DNA of 64,000 bases, from NCBI GenBank assembly GCA_001898255.1, contig MKTK01000021.1, positions 9,627-73,626 of the forward strand. Direction: 5' to 3'. The DNA is from Chryseobacterium sp. 39-10. GTDB taxonomy: Bacteria > Bacteroidota > Bacteroidia > Flavobacteriales > Weeksellaceae. Of this stretch, positions 45,086 to 53,543 are shown piece after piece. Numbering within the stretch: position 1 is the first letter of the stretch; each line of letters opens with the position of its first letter. Under the pieces are notes generated by a model. That model was not told where the DNA came from, searched no databases, and saw only the letters and a list, made by a program, of their open reading frames with translations. Both the position numbers and the translations under genes were made by a program.

Positions 45086-45496
45086 ATGCATAAGATTTAT
45101 GGTGGAATTTTACTGGTTCTTATAGCTTGCTTCGCGCTATACAACACCCATATTTATTCGGATAAAACACTCTTTGGCAAAGTGCGCCTCTCGGAGCAAG
45201 CCCAACATGGCGAGCAACTCTGGCTCAGAAATAATTGCAACGCCTGCCATCAGCTGTACGGATTAGGCGGCTATCTCGGCCCTGATCTCACGAATGTAGT
45301 AGCCACCAAGAGCCCGGAAATCATTAAAATTTTTCTGGTTAGCGGTGTTCGGTCCATGCCCGTGTTCTCGTTCTCGGAACAGGAAAAAGACCAACTGGTG
45401 CAATTCCTTAAAGAGGTGAACGAAACCGGCTATTACCCCAACAAAGAGGCAACCATTAAAAATACCGGCTGGGTAGATCTCCACTATAAAAAATAA
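45086..45496 (+). CDS. norC: Nitric oxide reductase cytochrome c subunit
   Basis: A 136-residue membrane-anchored cytochrome c that passes electrons to NorB. An N-terminal membrane helix (about 5-22) is followed by one heme-binding motif CNACH (51-55). The sixth ligand is probably Met91 in RSMPVFSF. LYGLGGYLGPDLTNV between them is the classic NorC stretch. It lies 4 nt before norB, so the two are co-transcribed. The accessory genes norQ and norD are not present nearby. Confidence 0.9.
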   Translation: MHKIYGGILLVLIACFALYNTHIYSDKTLFGKVRLSEQAQHGEQLWLRNNCNACHQLYGLGGYLGPDLTNVVATKSPEIIKIFLVSGVRSMPVFSFSEQEKDQLVQFLKEVNETGYYPNKEATIKNTGWVDLHYKK

Positions 45497-45500
45497 TCGC

Positions 45501-46847
45501 ATGAAAAAAAATCTTCGTTACCCGATCTATTATATCTCTGTGGGTTTGTGTTGCCTGGTTTTATGTCTTACCGCCGGGCTTCTGGCAGGTTTTCAGTATG
45601 TTGTTCCCACGTTCATTAAACAATTGTTACCGTTTACGGCTTTGCGACCGCTGCATACCTTGTTTGCCCTTTCCTGGATTTTCATGGGCTCTATTGGCAG
45701 CATTCTTTGGTATATACAAAATGACACCCGCTACCGGTATCAGTCCTTCTCAATCATAAAACTGCAGTTTTGGCTTTTCCTGCTTACAGGATTGGCGATC
45801 ACTGTCTGTTATGTGCTCAGGAAATTTGAAGGAAAAGAATATTTAGAGTTTCCGCATCTTTTTTACTTCCCTATTTTGTTGGGATGGCTGTTGCTGGCGA
45901 TTTACTACTTTCGGGCGATGTGGACTTCTTTTGCCAGCTGGCCCGCCTATTACTGGATGTGGGGAACAGGCATGGTGTTTATGATTTTTCACTTTACGGA
46001 AGCGCATATGTGGATTCTTTCTTACTTTAAACAGGATTACATTCAAAACCTGACGATGCAATGGAAGGCAGGTGGCGCATATGTGGGCGCATGGAATATG
46101 CTGGTGTACGGTTGCTCGATGTATGTGATGGAGAAAACGAGTGGCAGCGGCGCCTACAGCCGATCGAAAACCGCTTTCTTCTTCTACTTCCTGAGTTTGG
46201 TGAATGCCATGTTCAACTGGGCTCATCATGTTTATCCTGTGCCGAATGCCGAATGGATTCGCTATGCGGCTTACCTCATCAGCATGACGGAATGGATTAT
46301 CCTGATTCGCATGATCTATCTTTGGAAAACCAACCTGCCTACGGCGGTGAAAAAGAAATACCGAATCGCTTACAAAGTGATGATGCTTTCGGATCTGTGG
46401 ATCTTTTTGAATCTGGTATTGGCCCTTCTGATTTCCATCCCGGCAATTAATCTTTTTACGCATGGCACACACATCACCGTTGCACACTCGATGGGCACAA
46501 CGATTGGCATCAACACATTGATTCTCTTATCATCGGTCGCTTACCTGCAGGAAAGCTTGAAAATGTACAGTGCCAAAGATCGGCATCTGATTCTCGTTTT
46601 GCTGAAGGTTTTCAATATTTCATTTCTCGGCTTTTGGTTGGTATTGATTGTGATGGGCATCGAAAAATCAAAATGGCTGTATTTTACCCAGAACGTACTC
46701 TTTTCGGATTTTCAGGATTCAATGAAGTACTTCCATATCGGGTTTGCCTGCTTTGGCATTGGCTTACTTGCAGGATTGGGGGGTATTGCGTTCAGGATGC
46801 TTAAACACAATTGGGATATTTTAAAAGATTCCACAGAAAATGAATAA
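45501..46847 (+). CDS. norB: Nitric oxide reductase catalytic subunit (heme-copper oxidase family)
   Basis: Reduces two NO to N2O at a heme/non-heme iron centre in the inner membrane. The 448-residue protein has about 12 membrane helices. RPLHTLFALSW includes His52, a likely low-spin heme ligand. HFTEAHMW and NWAHHVYPVPNAEW are in the expected positions for the binuclear centre. HGTHITVAHSMGTTIGINT is almost the textbook NorB signature for the heme ligands. It follows norC directly. A cbb3-type oxidase is less likely because of the NorB-type motif and NorC neighbour. Confidence 0.9.
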   Translation: MKKNLRYPIYYISVGLCCLVLCLTAGLLAGFQYVVPTFIKQLLPFTALRPLHTLFALSWIFMGSIGSILWYIQNDTRYRYQSFSIIKLQFWLFLLTGLAITVCYVLRKFEGKEYLEFPHLFYFPILLGWLLLAIYYFRAMWTSFASWPAYYWMWGTGMVFMIFHFTEAHMWILSYFKQDYIQNLTMQWKAGGAYVGAWNMLVYGCSMYVMEKTSGSGAYSRSKTAFFFYFLSLVNAMFNWAHHVYPVPNAEWIRYAAYLISMTEWIILIRMIYLWKTNLPTAVKKKYRIAYKVMMLSDLWIFLNLVLALLISIPAINLFTHGTHITVAHSMGTTIGINTLILLSSVAYLQESLKMYSAKDRHLILVLLKVFNISFLGFWLVLIVMGIEKSKWLYFTQNVLFSDFQDSMKYFHIGFACFGIGLLAGLGGIAFRMLKHNWDILKDSTENE

Positions 46848-47532
46848 GGGAAAGGACTTGTTTTCTGCGCACGAGATGAATCCCTGTGGTTGGGGCAGCG
46901 GAGTTGTGATGATTTTCAAGCTGTTTGTTTTGGTATGATAACATCTTAGAATTGGCTGCCGTATTGATCTATTCTTCTGATGCTGTGGTCAGCTGACTGA
47001 GTCACCGCTTCCAGTATTTCCGTGCATCTTTGATTTTTTTGATTTGCCCCCTTCAACTTTCTTTTTCTTCGCAAGAGTTTTTTAACTGTGGGCGGCGGTT
47101 TTATACTTGTGGGTGCGAGTTTTATGATTGCGGGCGGGAGTTCCATACTTGCGGGTGTGAGTTTCTTAGATGCGGGTGCGAGTTTCTTAAATGCGGGTGG
47201 GAGTTCTATACTTGCGGGTGCGAGTTTTATGATTGCGGGTAGGAGTTTTCTGTTTGTTCAAAATGAGGTCGGTAAAAAACCCGGGAGAGAATTTTCTATA
47301 AATCCACCATCATACTCCTATCCTATTCGACTCCTTCGGAGTCGCCCCATTCCAACGAAAACTTTGCACTATAAAAAATTAAATCCTTCGGATTCTTGAG
47401 ATCTGCATTAACCTCTCTTTTTTCGACACAGTCGCATTTCATTCCTGATCTGTCTTTACTTTATATATCGGCTTTGTAATCGCAGATTTTGATTAAATCC
47501 TACTATTTCCCGTAACACTTTCGGCAGCATTC
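46848..47532. other. Gene-poor 685-bp stretch after norB
   Basis: No convincing gene is present. It contains the 21-bp minisatellite (listed separately). A perfect hairpin CGACTCC-TTC-GGAGTCG lies at 47328-47344, with a smaller ATCC-TTC-GGAT hairpin shortly after. The open frames that cross the minisatellite exist on both strands because the repeat length is a multiple of three. They are not good gene candidates. Confidence 0.5.
47088..47255. repeat. 21-bp minisatellite, eight units
   Basis: Eight head-to-tail units of exactly 21 bp. Each begins GCGGG or GTGGG and contains GAGTT or a variant near the middle, ending in an A/T-rich part such as ATGATT or ATACTT. Units vary at several positions and two types alternate (ending ATGATT or ATACTT). 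It lies between norB and a terminator, with no clear coding role. Confidence 0.9.
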
Positions 47533-47569
47533 TTCAAAAAAAGGACTCAGAAATAATAGCTGAGTCCTT
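47533..47569 (-). terminator. Rho-independent terminator after the aldehyde dehydrogenase gene
   Basis: AAGGACTCAG (47541-47550) and CTGAGTCCTT (47560-47569) form a 10-bp stem. On the minus strand it is followed by a run of T (A-tract at 47535-47542). It lies 27 nt past the stop at 47597. Confidence 0.85.
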
Positions 47570-47596
47570 ATTGTAGGATTACTTAAAAACGGTCTG

Positions 47597-49000
47597 TTAA
47601 TAATTGGCATCCGGTGTGGTGGTTCTGATGAGTTTAGCATTAACAAACTCATAGATCCCCGCTGGCGACTGTTCTCTGCCATATCCGGATTCTTTGGTTC
47701 CTCCAAAAGGAAGTTCCGGCGCGATACCGGTAACGTGATTGATGTAAACCATGCCGGTGTCTATCTTTCTGGCCACTTCTACGGCTTTTTGGGTATCTTT
47801 ACCGAAAACGGTACCGCCCAATCCAAATTCTGTGGCGTTAGCAATCTCAATCGCTTCATCAATGGTGTTGTAACGATACAATTGGAAAACCGGCCCGAAG
47901 ATCTCTTCATAGTAAGCATCCATATCTGGTGTGATGTCGGTAATGAGCGTAGGTTCTACAAAGGCACCTGCGCGGTCAACTCTCTTTCCGCCTAAAATTA
48001 CATGTGCACCTTGTTCTGCAGCTTTCTGAACTTGTGCCACCACATCTACTGCCGCTTTTTCGGAACTTAGAGGCGCCACATTGGTATCCGCATCCAAGGG
48101 ATTGCCCACTTTCAATTGGGCAAATGCATCTTTTGTTTTAGATAAAAATGCTTCATATTTCGAAGCGGGAACCAGCACTCTTTTGGGGGAAACACAAACT
48201 TGTCCTGCATTCCACATTCTTCCCGCAACTGCTACCTCAACCGCCTGCTGAAGATCAACATCTTCCAAAACGATAAATGGATCGCTGCCTCCCAACTCTA
48301 AAGTCGATTTCTTTACCTGAGCGCCGGCTGCCGCGGCAATACTGGCACCGGCTGGCTTACTGCCGGTTAACGTTACGCCTTTTATTTTTGTATTCGCCAC
48401 CAGCGGTTCAATGTCTTTACCTGCCACGAAAAGGTTGGTATAAACGCCATCGGGAAGGCCGGCTTCCTTGAAAATGTCTTCCATGATTTGTGCGCACTGA
48501 GGCACATTGGAAGCATGCTTCAGCACCATCGTATTGCCCGCCATCACATGCGCTGCCGCACTTCTTGTAATCTGATAATAAGGGAAATTCCATGGCTGAA
48601 CACTGAGGATAACGCCAATCGGCTCATAGCTAAGAAATGCTTCACCATGTTGCACTTCCAACGGATGATCGGCTAACAGTTCGGCCGCTTTATCGGCATA
48701 GTAATCAAAAATATCAGCAGAAAGTTCAACTTCATAAATACTTTCAGCAATTAACTTACCCATTTCCAAAGTGGCGAGTTTACCCAGTTCTTCTTTTCGC
48801 TCCCGCATTATTTTGGCCACCTGATGCATTACTTTCGCTCTTGCTTCAAACGATGTATTTTTCCATGTTTTAAAGGCCTCATCCGCTTTATCAATAATAG
48901 CAGAAACCTGATCGGCACTCATGGCTTCAAACTCTTTTACGACCTCATTATTAAATGGATTTACCGTTTTAATAGAGGATGTTTTAGTGGGTGTACTCAT
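47597..49000 (-). CDS. NAD(P)-dependent succinate-semialdehyde/aldehyde dehydrogenase
   Basis: Oxidises an aldehyde, most likely succinate semialdehyde, to the acid in the cytoplasm. The 467-residue length fits the short GabD-like group. VQPWNFPYYQ is the cofactor-binding PWNFP motif. LELGGSD gives the general base Glu235, and NAGQVCVSPKR the nucleophile Cys269. The end PFGGTKESGYGRE is standard. It is a single-gene unit with its own terminator. No GABA transaminase is nearby, so the natural substrate is uncertain. I found no consensus promoter box in the 234 nt upstream. Confidence 0.88.
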   Translation of the reverse strand: MSTPTKTSSIKTVNPFNNEVVKEFEAMSADQVSAIIDKADEAFKTWKNTSFEARAKVMHQVAKIMRERKEELGKLATLEMGKLIAESIYEVELSADIFDYYADKAAELLADHPLEVQHGEAFLSYEPIGVILSVQPWNFPYYQITRSAAAHVMAGNTMVLKHASNVPQCAQIMEDIFKEAGLPDGVYTNLFVAGKDIEPLVANTKIKGVTLTGSKPAGASIAAAAGAQVKKSTLELGGSDPFIVLEDVDLQQAVEVAVAGRMWNAGQVCVSPKRVLVPASKYEAFLSKTKDAFAQLKVGNPLDADTNVAPLSSEKAAVDVVAQVQKAAEQGAHVILGGKRVDRAGAFVEPTLITDITPDMDAYYEEIFGPVFQLYRYNTIDEAIEIANATEFGLGGTVFGKDTQKAVEVARKIDTGMVYINHVTGIAPELPFGGTKESGYGREQSPAGIYEFVNAKLIRTTTPDANY

Positions 49001-49234
49001 AATATTATTTTTTGTTTAATGACATTGATGGCCCATCAAAATATTGGACATCAACGGGAACCTTGTTCACAAAAACAATTCCAAATCACTCTCAACAACT
49101 TATAAATTTAGCTGTGGAAATGATTAATAATATCTATTGAAAAACGGTACCTTTTCTTTTTGCAAAAGTGTATAATACAAATGATTCAACATGTTTAAAT
49201 TTTACAATAAACCAACCATACAACAACTTCTGCA

Positions 49235-50263
49235 TTAAAGTCGTTCCAAATAATTCTCGAGGGGTTTGGGAAATGACCTGTTTTTAGCGTGCTCCAAGTC
49301 CGAAATCATAAAACCGTATGCTGTGGCAAAATCCAGGAATTCTTTTTCACTGTCCAATGTAATCCTGCTGACGTGGATGGTTAGATTTTTATGGGTCAGC
49401 TGATGTCGAATTGTCGTCTCGTGCTTGCAATGTGCTAAAAACAATGGGGGAACTTCGGTGGGAAATTCGTAAAGTTTTTTCCAGATAAAATCGTCGCCAC
49501 GCTGCCGGATGAGAAACTGATCGCCGTACTCCACAAAAAAATAGGTAAGGGACAAATCAGTGATTTTCACTTTCTTTGTTTTCACAGGGAAATCGAGCAT
49601 TTTTCCGGTGGCAAAACTCATACATTCTTCATTGAGGGGGCAAACTCCACATTGCGGATTCTTGGGCTTACAGATCTCTGATCCCAGATCCATCATCGCC
49701 TGGTTGAAATGACCTGGAGCATCGTTCGGCATCATGCGCATTGCCAACTCGGAAAAGTAGCGAAACGCCTTCGACTGAGAAATATCATAATCATCCGCAA
49801 AAAACCTGGACAGTACGCGGTAAAAATTACCATCTACCGCTGGAATTCTTTCCTCATAACAAATACTGGCAATGGCTGCTGCCGTGTAATGCCCCACACC
49901 ATTAAGCTGTAAAATGTGGGAAAGCTGCGAAGGAAAAACACCGCCATACGCGTTGACTATTTTCTGTGCTGCCTTATGAAGATTCAATGCCCGTGAATAA
50001 TAACCAAGTCCTTTCCAATAGAGTAAAACCTCGTCGCTATCGGCATTAGCCAACGCATTGACATCGGGGAAACGCTCGATAAATCGACTGTAGTGGCCCA
50101 ATCCCTGTTCTATTCTGGTTTGCTGAAAAATAATCTCACTGATCCAAATGGTGTAGGGATCTTTGGTTTTTCGGAAAGGCAGTGGCCTCCCGTTCGTTTT
50201 GTACCATGCCAAAAGTTGAGCACCAACGTGAACAAAATCAGCATTTTGTTTTTTCGTTTTCAA
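49235..50263 (-). CDS. mutY: A/G-specific adenine DNA glycosylase
   Basis: Removes adenine mispaired with 8-oxoguanine. The 342-residue protein has Glu43 in WISEIIFQQTRIEQG, a helix-hairpin-helix (LNGVGHYTAAAI), the catalytic Asp in IPAVDGNFYRV, and a [4Fe-4S] motif C-x6-C-x2-C-x5-C in CKPKNPQCGVCPLNEEC. The C-terminal Nudix-like domain recognises 8-oxoG. The start appears to be TTG (50261-50263): there is no ATG near the expected N-terminus, and a promoter box lies 24 nt upstream. It is divergent from the HU gene with overlapping promoters. Confidence 0.94.
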   Translation of the reverse strand: MKTKKQNADFVHVGAQLLAWYKTNGRPLPFRKTKDPYTIWISEIIFQQTRIEQGLGHYSRFIERFPDVNALANADSDEVLLYWKGLGYYSRALNLHKAAQKIVNAYGGVFPSQLSHILQLNGVGHYTAAAIASICYEERIPAVDGNFYRVLSRFFADDYDISQSKAFRYFSELAMRMMPNDAPGHFNQAMMDLGSEICKPKNPQCGVCPLNEECMSFATGKMLDFPVKTKKVKITDLSLTYFFVEYGDQFLIRQRGDDFIWKKLYEFPTEVPPLFLAHCKHETTIRHQLTHKNLTIHVSRITLDSEKEFLDFATAYGFMISDLEHAKNRSFPKPLENYLERL

Positions 50264-50273
50264 AAAATGTTCT

Positions 50274-50281
50274 TATATTTG
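50274..50281 (+). promoter_or_regulatory. Promoter -7 box for the HU gene
   Basis: TATATTTG followed by C matches the consensus, 30 nt before the ATG at 50311. A TTTG lies 25 nt further upstream, a little far for the usual spacing. Confidence 0.5.
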
Positions 50282-50286
50282 CACAC

Positions 50287-50294
50287 CAAAAATA
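50287..50294 (-). promoter_or_regulatory. Promoter -7 box for mutY
   Basis: TATTTTTG on the minus strand matches TAnnTTTG, 24 nt before the TTG start at 50263. It lies 5 bp from the opposing HU box, so the two promoters overlap. Confidence 0.42.
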
Positions 50295-50310
50295 TAAATA
50301 AATACAGGAA

Positions 50311-50601
50311 ATGACAAAGGCAGAATTGGTAAACACCATCTCGAATAAACTGGGAACAGAAAAGAATGAAACTCAGAAAGTTGTAGAAGCGTTTATGCAG
50401 GAAATTAGAACCTCAATGTACAATGGTGACAATGTTTATTTAAGAGGATTCGGTTCATTCATCATCAAAACCAGAGCAGCAAAGACAGGAAGAAACATTT
50501 CTAAGAACACAGCCATCGAAATCCCGGCACATAACATCCCGGCTTTCAAACCTTCCAAAACTTTTGTGGAGAAAGTGAAAACCAAAGTTGCGGTAAAGTA
50601 A
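50311..50601 (+). CDS. HU-family DNA-binding protein
   Basis: A 96-residue histone-like protein that bends and compacts DNA. MTKAELVNTISNKLG opens the HU dimer helices. VYLRGFGSFIIKTRAAKTGRN leads into the DNA-binding beta arm, with PAHNIPAFKPSKTF at its end. The short length and single domain are typical of a canonical HU. It is divergent from mutY and upstream of a tiny basic protein and rng, an order I associate with Flavobacteriia. Confidence 0.94.
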   Translation: MTKAELVNTISNKLGTEKNETQKVVEAFMQEIRTSMYNGDNVYLRGFGSFIIKTRAAKTGRNISKNTAIEIPAHNIPAFKPSKTFVEKVKTKVAVK

Positions 50602-50642
50602 TTTCACTGAAAATAAATAACTTATAATAAAATTTTTTAATT

Positions 50643-50732
50643 ATGCCAAGCGGAAAGAAAAGAAAAAGACACAAGGTTGCAACCCACAAGAGAAAAAAAA
50701 GAAGGAGAGCAAACAGACACAAGAAAAAATAA
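50643..50732 (+). CDS. 29-residue highly basic conserved peptide
   Basis: An ATG at 50643 opens a 29-codon frame ending TAA at 50732. The product starts MPSGKKRKRHKVATHKRKK and is almost entirely Lys, Arg and His. It is 41 nt after the HU stop and followed by a strong terminator, so it looks like the second gene of a two-gene operon. Such tiny basic proteins are usually ribosomal or RNA-binding. It may be one of the Bacteroidota-specific ribosomal proteins, but I cannot match it to a named one with certainty. It is easily missed by gene callers because of its size. Confidence 0.72.
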   Translation: MPSGKKRKRHKVATHKRKKRRRANRHKKK

Positions 50733-50756
50733 TCGCTCCGCGATTCTAAATATATA

Positions 50757-50810
50757 ATATAGTTGGTGTTTTTATGAATGTAAAAGGTCACCGACTATAT
50801 TTTTGTTTTT
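50757..50810 (+). terminator. Rho-independent terminator after HU and the basic peptide
   Basis: ATATAGTTGGTG (50757-50768) pairs with CACCGACTATAT (50789-50800) with one wobble pair. TTTTGTTTTT follows at 50801-50810. The remaining sequence to the rng start at 51039 shows no gene. Confidence 0.85.
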
Positions 50811-51038
50811 AAAGGAAAGGGATCTTGCCCCCGTCAATTTGGTGTAAACTACTTTTAAACCCAATAATACGACAAGGGAAAGACCATAGAAATTGCATAT
50901 TAGTGTCTTGCATTCAACTCAACTTTAATATGCTTACTTTTAAAATAAAAACAAGACCTTACAACATATAAGTCATCCCAAAAGAATGGGAAACATATTC
51001 GCCCAACTTCCGGATCACTTAATCCCCCCTTATTGACA

Positions 51039-52595
51039 ATGAAGAAAGAACTGATCATATCACATGAAGATGAGCAATCCAAAATTGCCCTGCTTGAAGA
51101 CGGCCGCCTTCTTGAACTCCACGAACAGGAGGACAAGAGCGACTTCGTGGTAGGCGATTTATTTATTGGCAAGGTAAGAAAACTGGCATCCAACCTGAAT
51201 GCCGCATTTGTGAACATAGGATACGAAAAAGATGCATTTTTGCATTACCAGGATCTGGGACCTCAGTTCCTGACCTACAAAAAATTCCTGAACGATACCA
51301 TTTCTAAAAAACAGGCGACCTCTTCGCTGAAAAATTTCGAAATCCAAAAGGAGATCAATAAAAATGGTACCATTGATAAAGTGATCGAAAAAGACCAAAG
51401 CGTTTTACTCCAAATCACCAAAGAACCCATCTCCACCAAAGGACCAAGAATCTCGACTCAAATTTCCCTTACCGGTAGATTCCTCGTTCTGATTCCTTTC
51501 GACAAAAGTGTGTCGATCTCTAAAAAAATCAGCAACGGCGAAGAAAAAGAACGGCTGAGAACGCTGATTGAAAGCATTAAACCAGAAGGTTTCGGCGTGA
51601 TCATCAGAACCGTAGCCGAAGGTAAAAAAGTGGCCGAACTGCACAACGACATGAACCAGCTGGTGCAGAAATGGGAAACCGCATTCAAAAACATCAGGAA
51701 AAATAAAGTGCCCAGCAAAGTGCTGAGTGAGGAAGACAAAGCATCCGCCATTTTGCGCGATAATTTTAATGCCGATTACGTCTCCATTATTTGCGACGAC
51801 GAGCAAATGGTGCAGGACATGACCCATTACCTGGAAGTAATTGCGCCCGAAAAGAAAAACATCGTACAGTTCTACGACAAACCCACTCCACTAATGGAGT
51901 ATTACAACGTCGAGAAACAGATGAAACAGAGCTTTGGTAAGCACGTCAATATTTCCGGCTCCAAAGGCGCGTATCTCGTTATAGAACACACCGAGGCATT
52001 GCACGTGATCGATGTAAACTCCGGCCCGAACATCAATTCGGCGCCCTCAAACAGAGATCATGCATTAACCGTGAACAAAATGGCAGCAACCGAAATTGCC
52101 CGCCAGCTGCGGTTGCGCGACATGGGAGGCATCATTGTGATCGATTTTATCGACATGACCAACCCCGACCACCGGAAACAACTGTACGAGCATCTGAGAG
52201 ACGAAATGCAGCGCGACAAAGCCCGACACAAAATCTTACCCCCAAGTAAATTTGGACTCATCCAGATTACGCGACAACGAACGCGACCCGAAAAACAAAT
52301 TGAAACCACCGAAGGAAACCCAAATGCAGCAGGCGAAATCCTCGCTCCCATCGTGGTAGTAGAAAGAATGGAAGAAGTAATCCGAAACATTATTCAGAAA
52401 GAAAAAGGACGTCTCTTTCTGCATGTTCACCCATTCGTAGAGGCCTACCTAACCAAAGGACTGATGAGTATTCAGGCCAAATGGTACCTGCGTTATAAAA
52501 AATGGGTCACCATTATTCCACGCGATTCGTTCAAATACTTAGAGTATAAATTGGTGAATGCCAAAAAAGAAGAACTGGCCAGTTATTCCAACTAG
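51039..52595 (+). CDS. rng: Ribonuclease G
   Basis: Single-strand endoribonuclease that matures 16S rRNA and turns over mRNA. From the ATG at 51039 it has 518 residues; a TTG two codons upstream is an alternative. An S1 domain (about 36-120; VGDLFIGKVRKLASNLNAAF and GYEKDAFLHYQDLG) precedes the DNase-I-like catalytic core. HVIDVNSGPN (Asp325) and IIVIDFIDM (Asp369) supply the two metal-binding aspartates. ITRQRTRPE near the end is a family hallmark. The zinc-link cysteines of the RNase E type are not seen, and there is no long C-terminal scaffold, so RNase G is the better name. Confidence 0.94.
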   Translation: MKKELIISHEDEQSKIALLEDGRLLELHEQEDKSDFVVGDLFIGKVRKLASNLNAAFVNIGYEKDAFLHYQDLGPQFLTYKKFLNDTISKKQATSSLKNFEIQKEINKNGTIDKVIEKDQSVLLQITKEPISTKGPRISTQISLTGRFLVLIPFDKSVSISKKISNGEEKERLRTLIESIKPEGFGVIIRTVAEGKKVAELHNDMNQLVQKWETAFKNIRKNKVPSKVLSEEDKASAILRDNFNADYVSIICDDEQMVQDMTHYLEVIAPEKKNIVQFYDKPTPLMEYYNVEKQMKQSFGKHVNISGSKGAYLVIEHTEALHVIDVNSGPNINSAPSNRDHALTVNKMAATEIARQLRLRDMGGIIVIDFIDMTNPDHRKQLYEHLRDEMQRDKARHKILPPSKFGLIQITRQRTRPEKQIETTEGNPNAAGEILAPIVVVERMEEVIRNIIQKEKGRLFLHVHPFVEAYLTKGLMSIQAKWYLRYKKWVTIIPRDSFKYLEYKLVNAKKEELASYSN

Positions 52596-52615
52596 CATTC
52601 TCTTTAAAAAATAAC

Positions 52616-52643
52616 ACAAAAGCCCGCTGATTGCGGGTTTTTT
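52616..52643 (+). terminator. Rho-independent terminator after rng
   Basis: CCCGC (52623-52627) and GCGGG (52633-52637) form the core stem, extended by flanking A/T pairs and followed by six T (52638-52643). It begins about 20 nt after the rng stop. Confidence 0.82.
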
Positions 52644-52709
52644 GCTGATCAGGTGCTTCTCCCGCAGATGGTATAGTCTGCATCACATAGCATTCTAAAA
52701 AAAAATGTT

Positions 52710-52717
52710 TACTTTTG
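52710..52717 (+). promoter_or_regulatory. Promoter -7 box for the HNH gene
   Basis: TACTTTTG matches TAnnTTTG, 28 nt before the ATG at 52746. No -33 element is clear. Confidence 0.42.
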
Positions 52718-52745
52718 ATATTCTTAATATAGTAAAAAAAGGAAT

Positions 52746-53459
52746 ATGCTGAAAGAAACCTGGAAACCAATTATTTTTGATTTTAAGTATATCGACAATG
52801 TTCGGTATGAAATTTCTAACATGGGAAAAGTAAGAAGTTACAGCCGCTTATCGAATGGTAAATTATTAACCGGCTCAATGACTGAGGGCTACAATATTTT
52901 TAGACTCACCCTTCATAAAGCAAAAACAGCTCATTTTGAAGAAACAGTCGCCAACACCAAATACGAAATTGCAGAACTAAAGAAAAAATACAAAGAGGAA
53001 CCCAGTACCCAGCTTGAGAAAGAAATTGAAAAAATGAAATCGCAGCTGAGCAAAACCCTCAAAAAAAATCTTAAACAAAGGAGCATTTATAAACATTTTC
53101 TGGTGCATAGGATGGTGGCAGAATACTTTGTACCCAAAGAAAACGAAAAACAAACCGTGGTTGCCCACCTCGACTTTAATAAACAAAATAATAAAGCATC
53201 TAACCTTAAATGGATGACACCAGAGGAAAATGCCGCTCATCAACAGAGTAGCCCCTATGTGATTGCCGAACAAAAAATGCGCAAAACAAGGGTGAGAAAA
53301 AGTGGCCTAAAGCTCGACAGCTCCCAAGTAATGCTAATTAAAAAGCAACTGAAAAGAGGAATCCCCAACCGGCGAATTGCCAAAAACTTTAAGGTCTCGG
53401 AAATGCAAATCCACCGCATAAAAACAGGTGAAAATTGGTCGCATATCGTGGTGAGCTAA
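52746..53459 (+). CDS. NUMOD4-HNH endonuclease-like protein with inserted coiled coil
   Basis: A 237-residue free-standing protein. NUMOD4 (about 3-55; YEISNMGKVRSYSR) is followed by a charged helix, likely a coiled coil (about 65-118; YEIAELKKKYKEEPSTQLEK). An HNH region follows (about 118-165; FLVHRMVAEYFVPKENEKQ, VAHLDFNKQNNKASNLKWMT). The C-terminus is a helix-turn-helix (about 190-233; GIPNRRIAKNFKVSEMQIHR). The HNH His and Asn residues are present in AHLDFNKQNN. Such proteins are usually homing endonucleases of phages and introns, yet this one lies in core genes with no intron or phage nearby. It may be a fixed, host-adapted gene. Confidence 0.82.
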   Translation: MLKETWKPIIFDFKYIDNVRYEISNMGKVRSYSRLSNGKLLTGSMTEGYNIFRLTLHKAKTAHFEETVANTKYEIAELKKKYKEEPSTQLEKEIEKMKSQLSKTLKKNLKQRSIYKHFLVHRMVAEYFVPKENEKQTVVAHLDFNKQNNKASNLKWMTPEENAAHQQSSPYVIAEQKMRKTRVRKSGLKLDSSQVMLIKKQLKRGIPNRRIAKNFKVSEMQIHRIKTGENWSHIVVS

Positions 53460-53543
53460 CGTGTTATTTTGGCGGTGAGCTTCTGCTTAAATTTTAACTT
53501 TACTTTAAAATACTTTCAGCATTGATTTCCTTATCTTCGTCAT

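Noticed and set aside
45501-46847. cbb3-type cytochrome oxidase subunit I
   Set aside because: The HGTHITVAHSMGTTIGINT signature and the NorC gene directly upstream fit nitric oxide reductase better.
47030-47399. Cys- or Ala-rich repeat proteins encoded across the minisatellite on either strand
   Set aside because: The frames are open only because the 21-bp unit is a multiple of three. They lack signals, promoters and normal ends.
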